A stretch of DNA of 64,000 nucleotides from Ephydatia muelleri (GCA_013339895.1 JABACO010000003.1:8477662-8541661); one strand, 5' to 3'; shown: positions 31,990-43,862, numbered from the stretch's first letter. Translations and numbers: made by a program. The notes: generated by a model not told the origin, from the sequence alone.

Positions 31990-33240
31990 TCAGGCAGGCT
32001 CTACTTTGAGCACAAATAATTTCACTTCGTGATTCTTGCCAACAGTACAGTCATACCTGGCCTCTCTGTCACGGTATTCGGATGGAAGAGTCACAAGAGG
32101 CAAAGTGGCCGCACGCGACAGTGAAACTGCTGTCGTTTTGGGGATGGTGTTGCCATGGGTGACAACTAGTATGCTCACAGTACTACGACGTGGCCATGGC
32201 AACACGGCATCATTCTTTCCTTCTTTGACTTTTAGAGACAGGGTAAGCCTGTACGTTCCACGTGGACCTGGCACCACAGGTTCCCTCGTCACCTGCAGAC
32301 AGAGGAGATACCCACCCCAATGTGTGTGGAAATCGGGACTAAACCAATCCGAATTGTCCCTGAAGTGCTGCACGCGATCCGAGAGGATGAATTCTACGGG
32401 TGGGACAGTGATAATGGAGACTTGCAGTTTACGCAGCTCGCTTCGCAGCTCCTCGATTTCCTCGTCTTTTTTGCGCAGCCTCTTCTCTTGTTGCTCAAAT
32501 CTCTTGGCCACAGAGGCTGACAGCAAGGTCAGGTGCGCTTGAGTGCTCTCTTCCGCATGCTTCGAGACGTCTCTCCTCTTGATCTTGCCCGTGCATCCTG
32601 CGTGGAAGAACTCACACTCCACAGGATGGAACGGGCACTCCTGCAAATGGGGCTCCATCTGGCAGCGTTTTAAGGTGCCCACCCCGCACAGGTTAGGACA
32701 GGGGAGGGGATACGAAGGACAATTGGTCCAGTGCCTCGTCAGATCTCCTTTGGTTAACTTCTCGCGGCAGTAGGGGCACGAGGACTCGCTCTTGGAGCAC
32801 GCGACCTGGAGGTGAAGTGGCAAGCTGTCGCGAATGATCTGTGCGCCGCACTTGTTCGGGCACTCGACGTCGACGAATCGACAGCTGCCACCCTTCGCGT
32901 CCAAATGCGCGGTCGCGTCGCGGAGCGGACCCGTCCAGGGGCAGCCGCGGCATATCATCTTGCAATAGACCTCAAGCGATTGGACTTTTAAGCTGTACTT
33001 CTTACTGGGCACCGCTTCAAAAATTTTCTCTCGACACAATGGACAACTGTCTTTGCTGTACAGAATCCGATTTATACAATGCTCGCAAAAGTGCCCTTCA
33101 CAGCAGCTAGTTACATGTGCGTCTTTAATGACGTCGTGGCAGATGGGACACGTGACGTCCGTGAGAGAGGCAACAAAGTGATAGCCATAGGTTTCACTCC
33201 AGTTCGCGGCCAGTCGCTTAAGCGGAGATTTCCCTTCCAT
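31990..33240 (-). CDS. TRAF-like protein: RING, TRAF zinc fingers, coiled coil, MATH-like tail
   Basis: Intronless 416-aa frame from ATG 33238-33240 (MEGKSPLKRL); the frame is open upstream to a TTG at 33285, but ATG is the sensible start. Residues 31-69 form a C3HC4 RING (CPICHDVI...CEGHFCEHC...CPLC). Residues about 90-240 hold cysteine/histidine pairs of TRAF-type zinc fingers (CPNKCG..., CPYC, CPNLCG, CEF..AGC). A charged coiled coil follows at about 250-295 (RFEQQEKRLRKKDEEIEELR). The last 120 residues (FSPDFHTHWGGYLLCLQV) look like a diverged MATH/TRAF-C domain. Expected role: adaptor or E3 ligase in immune or cell-death signalling. It is head to head with a CTR9 5' fragment. Confidence 0.85.
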   Translation of the reverse strand: MEGKSPLKRLAANWSETYGYHFVASLTDVTCPICHDVIKDAHVTSCCEGHFCEHCINRILYSKDSCPLCREKIFEAVPSKKYSLKVQSLEVYCKMICRGCPWTGPLRDATAHLDAKGGSCRFVDVECPNKCGAQIIRDSLPLHLQVACSKSESSCPYCREKLTKGDLTRHWTNCPSYPLPCPNLCGVGTLKRCQMEPHLQECPFHPVECEFFHAGCTGKIKRRDVSKHAEESTQAHLTLLSASVAKRFEQQEKRLRKKDEEIEELRSELRKLQVSIITVPPVEFILSDRVQHFRDNSDWFSPDFHTHWGGYLLCLQVTREPVVPGPRGTYRLTLSLKVKEGKNDAVLPWPRRSTVSILVVTHGNTIPKTTAVSLSRAATLPLVTLPSEYRDREARYDCTVGKNHEVKLFVLKVEPA

Positions 33241-33362
33241 TTGCTTGTTTATGTTGATAGCACGTGTTTGTGGGCGGACGTCCAATATGGTGGGTGGGGC
33301 GAAGTTTACCCTCGTACCCGACCCTTTAGGAACTCACTGTTTTGTTGTGTGCGGGGAACACC
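33241..33362. promoter_or_regulatory. Shared head-to-head intergenic region (TRAF-like / CTR9)
   Basis: Only 122 bases separate the TRAF ATG from the CTR9-type ATG. Both copies keep it (here and about 57000-57101), including TACCCTCGTACCCGACCCTT-like sequence, consistent with a bidirectional promoter. Here it would drive TRAF. Confidence 0.55.
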
Positions 33363-33760
33363 ATGACTAGTCGTTACATACCGACTGCAACTTCGATAGA
33401 GATTCCACTCAGGGATACAGATGAAGTAAGTGTCATAAAATCGCTCGCTGTGGAATTATTCCAATCAGAGAGCGCTCTCATTTGGTGCTCCTTTGATGTA
33501 GGTGATTGAGCTGGACGTTGAGCAGCGTCCTGACGGGGAGGAGGTCATAAGCACCTTGAGGGATGAAAGGGCGCCACTTTATATTTTGCAGTGAGTCCAT
33601 ATAGTGTACGAAGGCTTGCACTCGCGTTTACGTTTATTCGTATCTTTTGCAGTTGCATTACAGCAAGCAAGGAAAGTATGACTATTTTGTCAGAGATAAT
33701 ATTTATATATTATCTCTGATTTTGTGAGCGTTTTGGAAACATCCAGAACAGGTTAGACTT
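33363..33760 (+). pseudogene. Broken copy of CTR9 exons 1-3
   Basis: Exon 1 (33363-33425, MTSRYIPTATSIEIPLRDTD) and its donor are intact, and exon 2 begins at about 33502. Exon 2 then lacks about a dozen bases at its end, including the splice donor, compared with 57330-57340, and exon 3 carries an inserted palindrome at 33691-33718. No later CTR9 exons follow. This is the dead partner of the intact copy at 57102. Confidence 0.88.
33691..33718. mobile_element. 28-bp palindromic insertion with 7-bp target duplication, copy 1
   Basis: Arms CAGAGATAATA/TATTATCTCTG around a 6-base centre. ATTTTGT stands on both sides (33684-33690, 33719-33725), while the paralogous CTR9 exon 3 at about 57429-57435 has ATTTTGT once and no palindrome. 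A second copy is at 47579-47604. Confidence 0.85.
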
Positions 33761-33769
33761 ATACTGTCA

Positions 33770-35060
33770 TTTTGCGTGGGTATATTTCTGCAGGTTAAGT
33801 TTCATTTTACGTACTGTATATGCTGTGCAGCTTTATGTGTGTGCGCGTTGAAGATGTTTTCATGTGTACTTATGTTCTGTGTGTGTGTGTGGGGGGGGGT
33901 GAGGGGGGGCTTGGGGTTATACATCCTGTGGGAGGAGCCAGAGGTCATTGTGGGAGTGGTCTCTGTGCCCTCTTGTGAAATATATACGTTAGACTTTTTG
34001 TGATGTCGTCACAAGCTATAGTTAAATTGTATATTATTTCAATTTTTTTTTCTTTTTGATGACGTACTCAACAATACATTACATCATGCATTATGCAATC
34101 ATTTTGAATTTTTATCAAATTAACTTAGGAGCATTGCCTATTGATGACCATTACCTCATAAATTTCATAATATAACTGAGACAGTACACACAGATCCGTT
34201 CCTTTTTTAGTTGTCTGCTCATCTATCTGTAAACTTTGTGGGTTCCTGTGACTGACCTCTGCCTGTTTGCAAGGATATTGCCTAAGTTTTTCTGTGCATC
34301 AGGAACGTTTTATGGTTCGAGCCAACGGAACCTATGGAGGTGCACCCAGTCAGTGTTTATTTAATGAGATATGCATAATGGTTAGTGTTTTTTCCATGAA
34401 TGTATAATGAGTTATAAAGTACAGCAAATCTTTGTTCTCCAAAATTCACAAATTTTATTTCATGGATGGCAGGCAACACTCTCTAGCTATTTATCTGGGT
34501 TCATGATTACTTGATATGGGATATCTGGTTGAAAAGTAGCAGACATTTTGATTCCTGCCCTAATGCTGCAGAACATTATTTATTCATACGTTTGTATCTC
34601 GTACACCAGATAACTTAGGGTATACTAATGCATTGCAATTTTGTATGTTTCCTATGGAAGAATAAATATAGAATGTGTGCTTGCGATGATGGAACACGGC
34701 TTCCATCTTTATTTGCAGGGGGTTCTGCAGCAACATTATGGACCCCAGCTGCACGTTCAGGATTAACACGCCGTGGGGGTCATTTCATAGAAATTTGTAC
34801 CACCCTTGATACATCACTTTCTCATATTGAAGTACCATTTCCTCGATGTACTGGAGCTGGTGGGCTGTAAGGAGAACACGAGAGTAGCGTGCGAAGGCTC
34901 AGCCCACACATCGATGCCAGGTGTCAGGTGCTACATGTGAGCAAGACTGAAATTGATGCTGCTGCTATGTAACTGCTAGAGGACATAGATCTGCTCCTCC
35001 CTCACACCCTATACAAATCCCATGACCATACATCACAGATTGTGCCAGCGTTGCCTGTGC
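33770..35060. other. No recognisable gene
   Basis: GT-rich patches, the rest of the segmental duplication to about 34223, then AT-rich DNA. Short frames only. Confidence 0.45.
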
Positions 35061-35062
35061 AC

Positions 35063-35376
35063 ATGGCTGCTTGAGGTCTGGGGTAAACATACCATAATCC
35101 AGGCTCCAAACATAAAAGTACTGCCAAATTTTAAACACACATTGTAAAATAGCATCTGTGTCTGAACAAATGGTGCATGAGTTTTCGCAATACCTTTGGA
35201 GCGATCGTTTAACTAAGCATCACTTAAATGATTGCTCCAAAGATATTGCGAAAACTCATGCACCATTTATCCAGAAACTGATACTATTTTCCAACGAGTG
35301 TTTAAAATTTGGCATTACGTTTATGTTTGGAGCCTGGGTTATGGTACGTTTTACCCCAGACCTTGAAACAGCCAGT
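35063..35376. repeat. Foldback repeat, about 310 bp
   Basis: AGGTCTGGGGTAAACATACC near the left end is mirrored by GGTACGTTTTACCCCAGACC at the right. The inner part (GCATGAGTTTTCGCAATA...TATTGCGAAAACTCATGC) is also palindromic, leaving a centre near 35212. Confidence 0.8.
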
Positions 35377-35599
35377 GGAGTGATTCTATGACATAATAGA
35401 TGGGGCAATAAGTGTTTAAAATTGGGCAAGAAATGGATATTTGGTACCTGAAATATAATGTTTTCAAAAAACCTTTAAAATGATTTTTTAAAGTGGTACC
35501 GAATTCAAATGTGACATATCTTTAGTAAAACTGTGACAAATGGCTGCAAACGTACTCGCAGGGATGCCAAAGTTTGTGAGTTAGTGGCACATACCACAC

Positions 35600-37715
35600 T
35601 CACTAAATAACCACCTCACTAAATAACCACCTCACTGAATAACCACCTCACTGAATAACCACCTCACTGAATAACCACCTCACTGAATAACCACATCACT
35701 GAATAACCACCTCACTGAATAACCACCTCACTGAATAACTACCTCACTGAATAACCACACTCACTGAATAACCACCTCACTGAATAACCTGAAAACCACA
35801 CTCACTGAATAACCACACTCACTGAATAACCACCTCACTGAATAACCACCTCACGGAATAACCACCTCACTGAATAACCACCTCACTGAATAACCACACT
35901 CTTTGAATAACCACCTCACTGAATAACCACCTCACTGAAAACCACACTCACTGAATAACCACACTCACTGAATAACCACTTCACTGAATAACCACACTCA
36001 CTGAATAACCACCTCGCTGAATAACCACCTCACTGAATAACCACCTCACTGAATAACCACCTCACGGAATAACCACCTCACTGAATAACCACCTCACTGA
36101 ATAACCACACTCACTGAATAACCACCTCACTGAATAACCACCTCACTGAAAACCACACTCACTGAATAACCACACTCACTGAATAACCTCTTCACTGAAT
36201 AACCACACTCACTGAATAACCACCTCGCTGAATAACCACCTCACTGAATAACCACCTCACTGAATAACCACACTCACTGAATAACCACCTCGCTGAATAA
36301 CCACCTCACTGAATAACCACCTCACTGAAAACCACACTCATTGAATAACCACACTTACTGAATAACCACCTCACTGAATAACTACCTCACTGAATAACCA
36401 CACTCACTGAATAACCACCTCACTGAATAACCTGAAAACCACACTCACTGAATAACCACACTCACTGAATAACCACCTCACTGAATAACCCCTCACGGAA
36501 TAACCACCTCGCTGAATAACCACCTCGCTGAATAACCACACTCACTGAATAACCACCTCACTGAATAACCACCTAACTGAAAACCACACTCACTGAATAA
36601 CCACACTCACTGAATAACCACTTCACTGAATAACCACACTCACTGAATAACCACCTCGCTGAATAACCACCTCACTGAACCACCTCACGGAATAACCACC
36701 TCACTGAATAACCACCTCACTGAATAACCACACTCACTGAATCCACCTCACTGAATAACCACCTCACTGAAAACCACACTCACTGAATAACCACACTCAC
36801 TGAATAACCTCTTCACTGAATAACCACACTCACTGAATAACCACCTCGCTGAATAACCACCTCACTGAATAACCACCTCACTGAATAACCACCTCACTGA
36901 ATAACCACACTCACTGAATAACCACCTCGCTGAATAACCACCTCACTGAATAACCACCTCACTGAATAACCACCTCACTGAAAACCACACTCATTGAATA
37001 ACCACACTTACTGAATAACCACCTCACTGAATAACCACCTCACTGAATAACCACCTCACTGAATAACCATCTCACTGAATAACCACCTTACTGAAAACCA
37101 CACTCACTGAATAACCACACTCACTGACTAACCACCTCACTGAATAACCACCTCACTGAATAACCACCTCACTGAATAACTACACTCACTGAATACCACC
37201 TCACCGAATAACCACACTCACTGACTAACCACCTCACTGAATAACCACCTCACTGAATAACCACCTCATTGAATAACTACACTCACTGAATAACCACCCC
37301 GCTGAATAACCACCTCACTGAATAACCACCTCACTGAATAACCACCTCACTGAAAACCACTCATTGAATAACCACACTTACTGAATAACCACCTCACTGA
37401 ATAACCACCTCACTGAATAACCACCTCACTGAATAACCACCCTTACTGAAAACCACACTCACGGAATAACCACACTCACTGACTAACCACCTCACTGAAT
37501 AACCACTCACTGAATAACCACCTCACTGACTAACCACCTCACTGAATAACCACCTCACTGAATAACCACCTCACTGAATAACCACCTCACTGAATAACAC
37601 ACTCACTTAATAACCACCTCACTGAAAACCACACTCACTGAATAACCACACTCACTGAAATAACCACCTCACTGAATAACCACACTCACTGAATAACCAC
37701 ACTTACCCACATAAC
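35600..37715. repeat. 2.1-kb minisatellite, unit CTCACTGAATAACCAC
   Basis: About 130 copies of a 16-17 base unit with variants (CACTCACTGAATAACCAC, CCTCGCTGAATAACCAC, GAAAACCAC). Variants recur in blocks of several hundred bases, so the array has grown by duplication of larger segments. No coding. Confidence 0.95.
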
Positions 37716-38717
37716 CACGCCCCACCTTCATGTCATCACACCATCACTCCCTCTCCATCCCACCAAGGTTATCTGGTCCAAGGCAGTCCAGCCGACCTAC
37801 CATGCAGTTTGACGAGCTCATCTCGCTGCATTATTCATGATTAGATGGCATTGTGCGTGGGGTTTTGTTTTTTTCCACCACGGACAGGGCTCGCAGCACC
37901 CTGAGATAACAACGAATTCTGACTCATCAGAGAGTGAACAATTCTCATTTATATTTCGTGGGCAGAAAAAAAGTTACAGCTGTCAGACTTTTGTGGCACT
38001 GTAGTACCTTTTGAAGACCCCCGCATAGCTAAGTGCAGCGTAATGACCAACACCATAACGTGACGTATGAAAAGAACACAGCTTTAGCCGTTGGGAATCT
38101 ACTTTGTAACATATACTCATAGTGCTGGATACATGGTTTTATTATTAATGAGCTATCGGGGTGCTATTTTAAAAATGGTCAGTAAATGTCAATGTAATGT
38201 TCTAATTATGACACTTTTGTCCACTCGAAACAGCCGTGGCCAAACGACAGAAATTACTTAAAATGGAAACAAAGGTACATTTTCAGCGTATTGTTTCACT
38301 TTTAAAATATATGTTTATAAGCCATCTTTGGTTTGTTCAATGGTATGTTTATTAAGCCATCTTTGGTTTGTCAATGGTCGTGATACATTTCAAATGCGTA
38401 TGTTCGGTCAGTGCACATGTTGTGTGCACACCCTAACAATTATATTTTCTTGTAAGATAAAAATAAATTATACCATGATATTTAATTCTCCAATGCTTCA
38501 ATTTAGAGCTCAACGTCGCCTCACACATCCTACATGCCGGCTGAGGACAACAAGCTCTGATCCCCCACGGCATTAGGTAGGTACTCATCACACGACCCAA
38601 CGCACAGATGTCTTTAGGCTTTGTCCTACAGTCCAACACCCTTACAGCTGGGTGTATAGTCTGTGAGTTACCTCGCCCCCACGCCCTCCCCCCTCACTGC
38701 ACATATCACACTCACTC
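37716..38717. other. No intact gene; partial PDZ-exon copy at 37752-37830
   Basis: CCACCAAGGTTATCTGGTCC...GACGAGCTCATCTC is a truncated copy of the sequence at 38718-38790. The rest shares short words with the RAG1-like element flanks (TTTTGTCCACTCGAAACAGC). Confidence 0.5.
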
Positions 38718-38880
38718 CTCTCCATCCCACCAAGGTCGTCTGGTCCAAGGCAGTCCGGCCGATCGTTTGACGAGCTCATCTCATTGAATGGCCAGTATGT
38801 GTGGACCACAGTGATGTGGTGACCTTGATCCAGGCATCTGGTACCACCATCACCCTGGATGTACAGCAACCACATGGTGT
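38718..38880 (+). pseudogene. PDZ-domain exon, frame-shifted
   Basis: FDELISLNGQYV and DHSDVVTLIQASGTTITLDV together form the second half of a PDZ domain but lie in frames one base apart. The exon is followed by GTGTGAGG, a possible donor. It is probably a decayed exon of the same scaffold-protein gene as the PDZ exons further right. Confidence 0.5.
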
Positions 38881-39058
38881 GAGGGTGTGTGTGTGTGTGG
38901 GTGTGCATGTGTGTGAGCAGTGTATGGTTGTGTGCATGGGTGTGGCTTTGTGTGGTGGATGTGGTTGTTGGTGGGTTTGCGTATTATTTTGCTGGCATTG
39001 TGTACACATGTATGTTGTATTTATTAGGAGTTCTTTTGCTGGGTAAGTGCCCAATCAC

Positions 39059-39892
39059 ATTGGGCTATTCCATAATATAATTGTACACCCCTACTGATGA
39101 CTAAATCATACCCCACCCCCCCCCCCCCCCCCCCCCCCCCCCCAGGACATAAAGCCTCTACACCATACCCCCCCAGGACATTTATTTTGGACCCCCTCTG
39201 GACACACTTCCCTGTACATTACCATTGAACCCCCACTGGATACATCTCGATGTAGGATACCCCCTTAGGACATTACCATTGCTGGACACATCTCGATGTA
39301 GGATACCCCCTTGGACATTACCATTGAACCCCTTCTGGACACATCTCGATGTAGGATACCCCCTTAGGACATTACCATTGAACCCCCTCTGGACACATCT
39401 CGATGTAGGACACCCCCTTAGGACATTACCATTGAACCCCCTCTGGACACATCTCGATGTAGGACCACCCCCTTAGGACATTACCATTGAACCCCCTCTG
39501 GACACATCTCGATGTAGGACACCCCCTTAGGACATTACCATTGAACCCCCTCTGGACACATCTCGATGTAGGACACCCCCTTAGGACATTACCATTGAAC
39601 CCCCTCTGGACACATCTCGATGTAGGACACCCCCTTAGGACATTACCATTGAACCCCCTCTGGACACATCTCGATGTAGGACACCCCCCTAGAGCATTAC
39701 CTTTGAAACCCATCCGGACACATCTCACTGTGCGACACCCCTAGGACATTGCCATCATTGCCATTGGACCCCCCTCTGGACACATCTCACTGCAGTAGAA
39801 CATCCCCCTAGGACATTACCATTGGACCCCCTCTGGACAACTTTTTTGGTCATCAGTAGGGTTGTACAATTATTTTATGGAATAGCCCATTC
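39059..39892. mobile_element. Inverted-repeat element enclosing a minisatellite
   Basis: Ends of about 45 bp face each other: TGGGCTATTCCATAATATAA...TAGTCATCAG-like sequence at 39059-39105 and its diverged complement at 39845-39892. Inside are a poly-C run (about 39114-39142) and roughly ten copies of a 54-base unit (CCCCCTCTGGACACATCTCG...) at 39190-39840. No coding; frames on either strand are by-products of the repeat. Confidence 0.7.
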
Positions 39893-39964
39893 CATTATCC
39901 TGTGTTGTTCCTGTGGTATGTGAGAGGAAGTGATGGTGTGATGGTGAGGGGAGAAGGTTATGGT

Positions 39965-39972
39965 GTGGGAGG
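39965..39972. repeat. Target site duplication, left (hAT at 40-43 kb)
   Basis: GTGGGAGG, repeated at 43425-43432. Confidence 0.88.
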
Positions 39973-42900
39973 CAGTGGCATGGTGGCTATTTATTGGCTG
40001 GGGGAGCACTTGCATATTTTGGCGCCTCCTCCCCCCCCCCCCCCCCCCCCCCCCCCCCCAGCTGCTGTACAATGGCCTCATTAGAAATGGACATAAGAAG
40101 TTTCTTCTCTACTGCCATCAACATGAGCCCCTCTAGCCTTTCTTGCACCATGGTAGATCGGAGACGTGTTTTAACTCTCTTTAGTGCCGAAAAGCTGCGT
40201 TCAGCGGTACAAGAAGAAACTGGAATTGCCACTGCTATTGAATACAGCTTGCACAATTCAGAAAAAGCATCTAGAAGGTGGTATTGGGGGTTGCAGAGAA
40301 TTGATAATGCAATAGATATTGTATACATTCCGTCTATTTCTCCACAAACGTCATCAGTGGCAGTTTGCTCAGTCTCTTCTTTGTCCTTACACTCATCATC
40401 GTCACTAATAGAAACACTTTGTTCACCTTGTTCCTGGTAAAAACTCTTAAACTTATCAAAGACTTGGGCAAAGCTTAATAACTCCTCCGCACACCTAAAT
40501 GCATCCATAGCATACATGTCACAAAAAGGTTTGAGATGGCATTCAAGATCTTGTATTGTTTTGAAAGAAGCTTGACGCTTCTAAAAAGTTCAGAGGAGAG
40601 AGTATAGACAAGGTATCAAAGAGCAATTTATTCTTTTCGAATCTGTTCCTAAGGGGTCCCAGAATTGTGTCAATAACAACATAGAATGTGTTCCGTTCCC
40701 ATGCTTCTAGTGGGTGTTTCAGTGTCCTGCACTGCATTGCTTGAGTGTGCAGTAGTTGTTTGACAATAACGAATGCGTGTTGGTTTCCATGCTACATTAT
40801 CAAAATCACCAACAGCTTGTTCCATGATGCGAATGATTTCGCCCGCATTCTCCCTCGTTTGTTCCAAAGACGTTACAACAGCATTCACCATAGTCATGGC
40901 ATTGGAAAAGTCGGCATGGGTTGATTGTAGATAGCGACCAAGGGGTCCAGTATGGCCAAATACTTCATGAAACAAGTACAAAGTGGCAAGGAATTGTTTT
41001 GTATTTATAGATAGTAGCAAACCTGCAGCCTCAGACCTCTGCTTGCCATCAAAGGTGGTATCATCTCTAAGGAAAGTACAATGCTTTTATGCCGTTCTAT
41101 GAATGACTTTATACACATCTCTCTGCTGCTCCATCGTGTGGTGTTAAGCCGCTTTAGTGAACGGATCTCCAAGCCTTCAGATCTTTGCACGTCTTCGAAC
41201 ACAGTATGTGCTTTTAGTGATTTGCTAAACAGCACATAGAGCACTTCAAGATTCCCAAACAGTGTCTATGGCAACAGCCGCAGTATCTGACAACACTAGA
41301 TTCAATGTATGGACATAACAGTGTACATAGATAACTATCCTTCTGTGAACCACGGCTTGCAAACCATTGTAACACCCACTCATGTTAGATGCTCCATCAT
41401 ATGCCTGTGCAACCAATTTATTGAAAGATGCACCCTTAGATTGTAGGGTAGAGAAAAGAAGATCAAAGACATTCTCAGCTGTTGTACTGTTAGCTTTCTG
41501 GATAGCTAGAAGGTGCTCTGAAACAGTTCCGTTAATGTGAACTATTCTAACACAAATGCTGACCTGTTCACAACTGGTAACATCTGGTGTTGTGTCTACT
41601 ATAATAGCCCACGCTCTGCATTGCTCGATTGCTATGACGATTGTTTTGGTAATCTGTTGACTTATAATAGACACTAGCTTATTTTGGAGTGTCATTGCTC
41701 AAAAAATTGAGGTATGATCCCCTCCCTCTACGACCTTTTCCTGCTAACCTGCATTGCCTTGCTTGCACATTACTTAGGTGCTGCTGCATTGTGGGATCAT
41801 ATATGGAGAGAAACTTCAGTGCTTCCAGAAAGTTTCCACCCTTCTCTATGTCCTCTTAATGAAAGGCCCTCACCACCCAAGAATACAATAGCATCAACAA
41901 TGCATTTTACAACGGATCTGTTTCTGACCACTTCTGTATTTCGTTTAATAGCATCTGCTTCAAGATTTTTAGATAATGAACCTTAATTGAACCATTTGAC
42001 AGCTTGTAAAAATAATGCTTGTACAACAACAGCACTCCGGTGACATGAGGAAGCTTCATGCTTTGCAACACCTTCAAATTGTTTCTTCCATCTGGAAAAA
42101 CCTTGGTTTGTGAAAGCATTACCCTTTGATGTTTGAGCCTTTGATGTTCACCCCTCAATGCTTCATCAGTGAAAAGCAAGCAAGGAATGCAAAACAATGC
42201 ATTTTTAATGTGAGAGTAGGAAATCCAGTTCCTTTTTGTACCATCTGAGTGGCTGAATATATTCTCTGAGCAACGCCTTCTTCTGTCACCACATTGCTTG
42301 GTCTTAATGTCTGCTTTTGATGGATGGCATGAACCCATTCTTATTATTTGATACTTTTCATCAGCGTTAAGCTGTAGACCCAGTGCAGTTACTGGATCAA
42401 ACATTCCCGTTGATTCATCAATCTGAATTCTGGTTCCTACTGCAGCACATGACCCTGCCATCAACATTACTACTTCTGATGGTGTAATTTGTTCTGTGCC
42501 ATTTGAAACCCCTCCCTGTGATGTCTCCTGCAGCATGGTTGAATGGTTATTTCTGAAAGCATCTTCATCATCTGACCATGAAGTCACACTTTGATTAGAA
42601 ATCAGTATATCAATTGCATGCAGTAGCTGCACCTCCTCTTCATTTGGCTCTGATAAAATACCACTTACTTGCATTTGTTCTTTTCACCACATGTAACATC
42701 TGTTGGCATCTCCATCTGACTATTTTCACCCTCTGTTTGTACTTCGCAAGTGGTGCTGCTCCATCCGACCTTCTAATATGCTATTCTCTGAAGTTGGCTG
42801 AATTAACGGCTCACTTGTTGTGTCATCATGATGGCTGCCTGTGACGGCCGTGTCAATTGCGATCGGCACATTGCGATCATCTTGAATAACAGACAAAAGG

Positions 42901-43424
42901 CCCTGTTTCTCATGATCAGTACTTTTCTTCAGAAACCTATGCATAAAATTGCTAAGTTTAGCTTCTTCATCGACCCTTTGCTTCTTCACTTTACGATACG
43001 ATGCTCCGGATTTCTTTCTTTTCCCTTTGTCTTCCTTCCAACACTTGAAATCAGTGCATGTGCGATGAACATTGTACTAGTAGGAATGACCAAGGATTAT
43101 TAATAGTTAATATTAATAACCTTGGATTGACATAGAGCGTCTATATTGTAATTACACATGATACGGTCAAATCAATAGCATTTTATTGCATGGAGGGGTG
43201 AAAGGGGGGGGGGGGGGGGGGGGCCGGGAGCGCCTCACGGCCTTTGTTCCAACGAGTGATTGCCGATTCAATTGCCATGGTATGATTTACGTATCGGAAG
43301 GAAAATTAATTGTTACAAACTTTCAGTTGTTGGCGCCCCTTGTGCTCGGTAGTGCCCCTATTTTTAAGCCCCGCAGGGGGGGGGGGGGGGGGGGCAATTC
43401 CCCCCCCTGGCCACCACGCCACTG
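39973..43424 (-). mobile_element. hAT transposon, complete ends, decayed gene
   Basis: 3452 bp with ends CAGTGGCATGGTGG (left) and complement of CAGTGGCGTGGTGG (right), 13 of 14 identical, and a perfect 8-bp duplication. Long C or G runs lie just inside both ends (about 40030-40058 and 43376-43394). It inserted into GAGGTGATGGTG-type simple sequence, which continues on both sides. Confidence 0.9.
39987..43050 (-). pseudogene. hAT transposase (ZMYM1-like), frame-shifted
   Basis: From the N-terminus: a basic start region with KKQRVDEEAKLSNF near 42960; a zinc-finger (TTF-like) part at about 42.2 kb (NWISYSHIKNALFCIPCLLF); the DUF4371-like core at 41246-41695 (IIVDTTPDVTSCEQVSICVR, then AQAYDGASNMSGCYNGLQAV); and the dimerisation domain at about 40080-40250 (TAERSFSALKRVKTRLRSTM). 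The parts lie in seven successive open stretches in changing frames, so there are about six breaks unless some gaps are introns. Related to, but clearly different from, the hAT proteins at 17-19 and 50-53 kb. Confidence 0.8.
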
Positions 43425-43432
43425 GTGGGAGG
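43425..43432. repeat. Target site duplication, right (hAT at 40-43 kb)
   Basis: GTGGGAGG, identical to 39965-39972. Confidence 0.88.
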
Positions 43433-43609
43433 TGATGATGGGAGGATGTGATGGTATGGGGAGGAGGTGATGGTGTGGGGAGGTGATGATGGGAGGATGT
43501 GATGATATGGGGAGGAGGTGATGGGGATAGCTGAGAGGCACTCTCCCCCTCCCTAGTGCATGTGTCATCATGGCCCCTCCCCCTTATGGGTGTGGCCTCA
43601 CAGGTGGGG

Positions 43610-43707
43610 ATGAGTTGCTGGAGGTCGTACAGAAGGGATGGGTCATGCGGACGCCATCACCATCATCAAGCATGGAGGAGATATTGTCAAGCTGACTGTC
43701 TGGATGT
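43610..43707 (+). pseudogene. PDZ exon, damaged inverted copy
   Basis: Same exon as 45283-45418 on the other strand (VGDELLE... DAITIIKHGGDIVKLTV), but with a small deletion after ELLE that shifts the frame. The intron sequence before it (CCCCTCCCCCTTATGGGTGT...CACAG) is also shared, so a segment of several hundred bases was duplicated in inverted orientation. Confidence 0.7.
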
Positions 43708-43710
43708 AAG

Positions 43711-43718
43711 TGTGTGTG

Positions 43719-43788
<70 letters not shown>

Positions 43789-43790
43789 GT

Positions 43791-43834
<44 letters not shown>

Positions 43835-43862
43835 ACGCGTGTGTGTGTGCGTGTGTGTGTGT
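43711..43862. repeat. (GT)n microsatellite with GC interruptions
   Basis: Starts directly after the PDZ exon copy, as the matching (CA)n does beside the other copy at 45233-45270. Confidence 0.95.

Larger units (their letters stand above)
32889..34223. repeat. 1.3-kb segmental duplication, copy 1 (TRAF/CTR9 5' ends)
   Basis: Matches 56708-57972 in the same orientation, with small deletions and a different GT-rich tract. It contains the TRAF 5' coding region, the shared intergenic promoter and CTR9 exons 1-3. Confidence 0.9.

Noticed and set aside
33363-33760. Second functional CTR9 gene
   Set aside because: Exon 2 has lost its donor, exon 3 carries an insertion and no further exons follow.
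35600-37715. CRISPR-like array
   Set aside because: Units are contiguous without unique spacers, the DNA is animal, and no cas-type gene is present.
39225-39744. Repeat proteins on both strands of the 39-kb array
   Set aside because: The 54-base unit is a multiple of three, so any frame stays open; nothing else supports coding.
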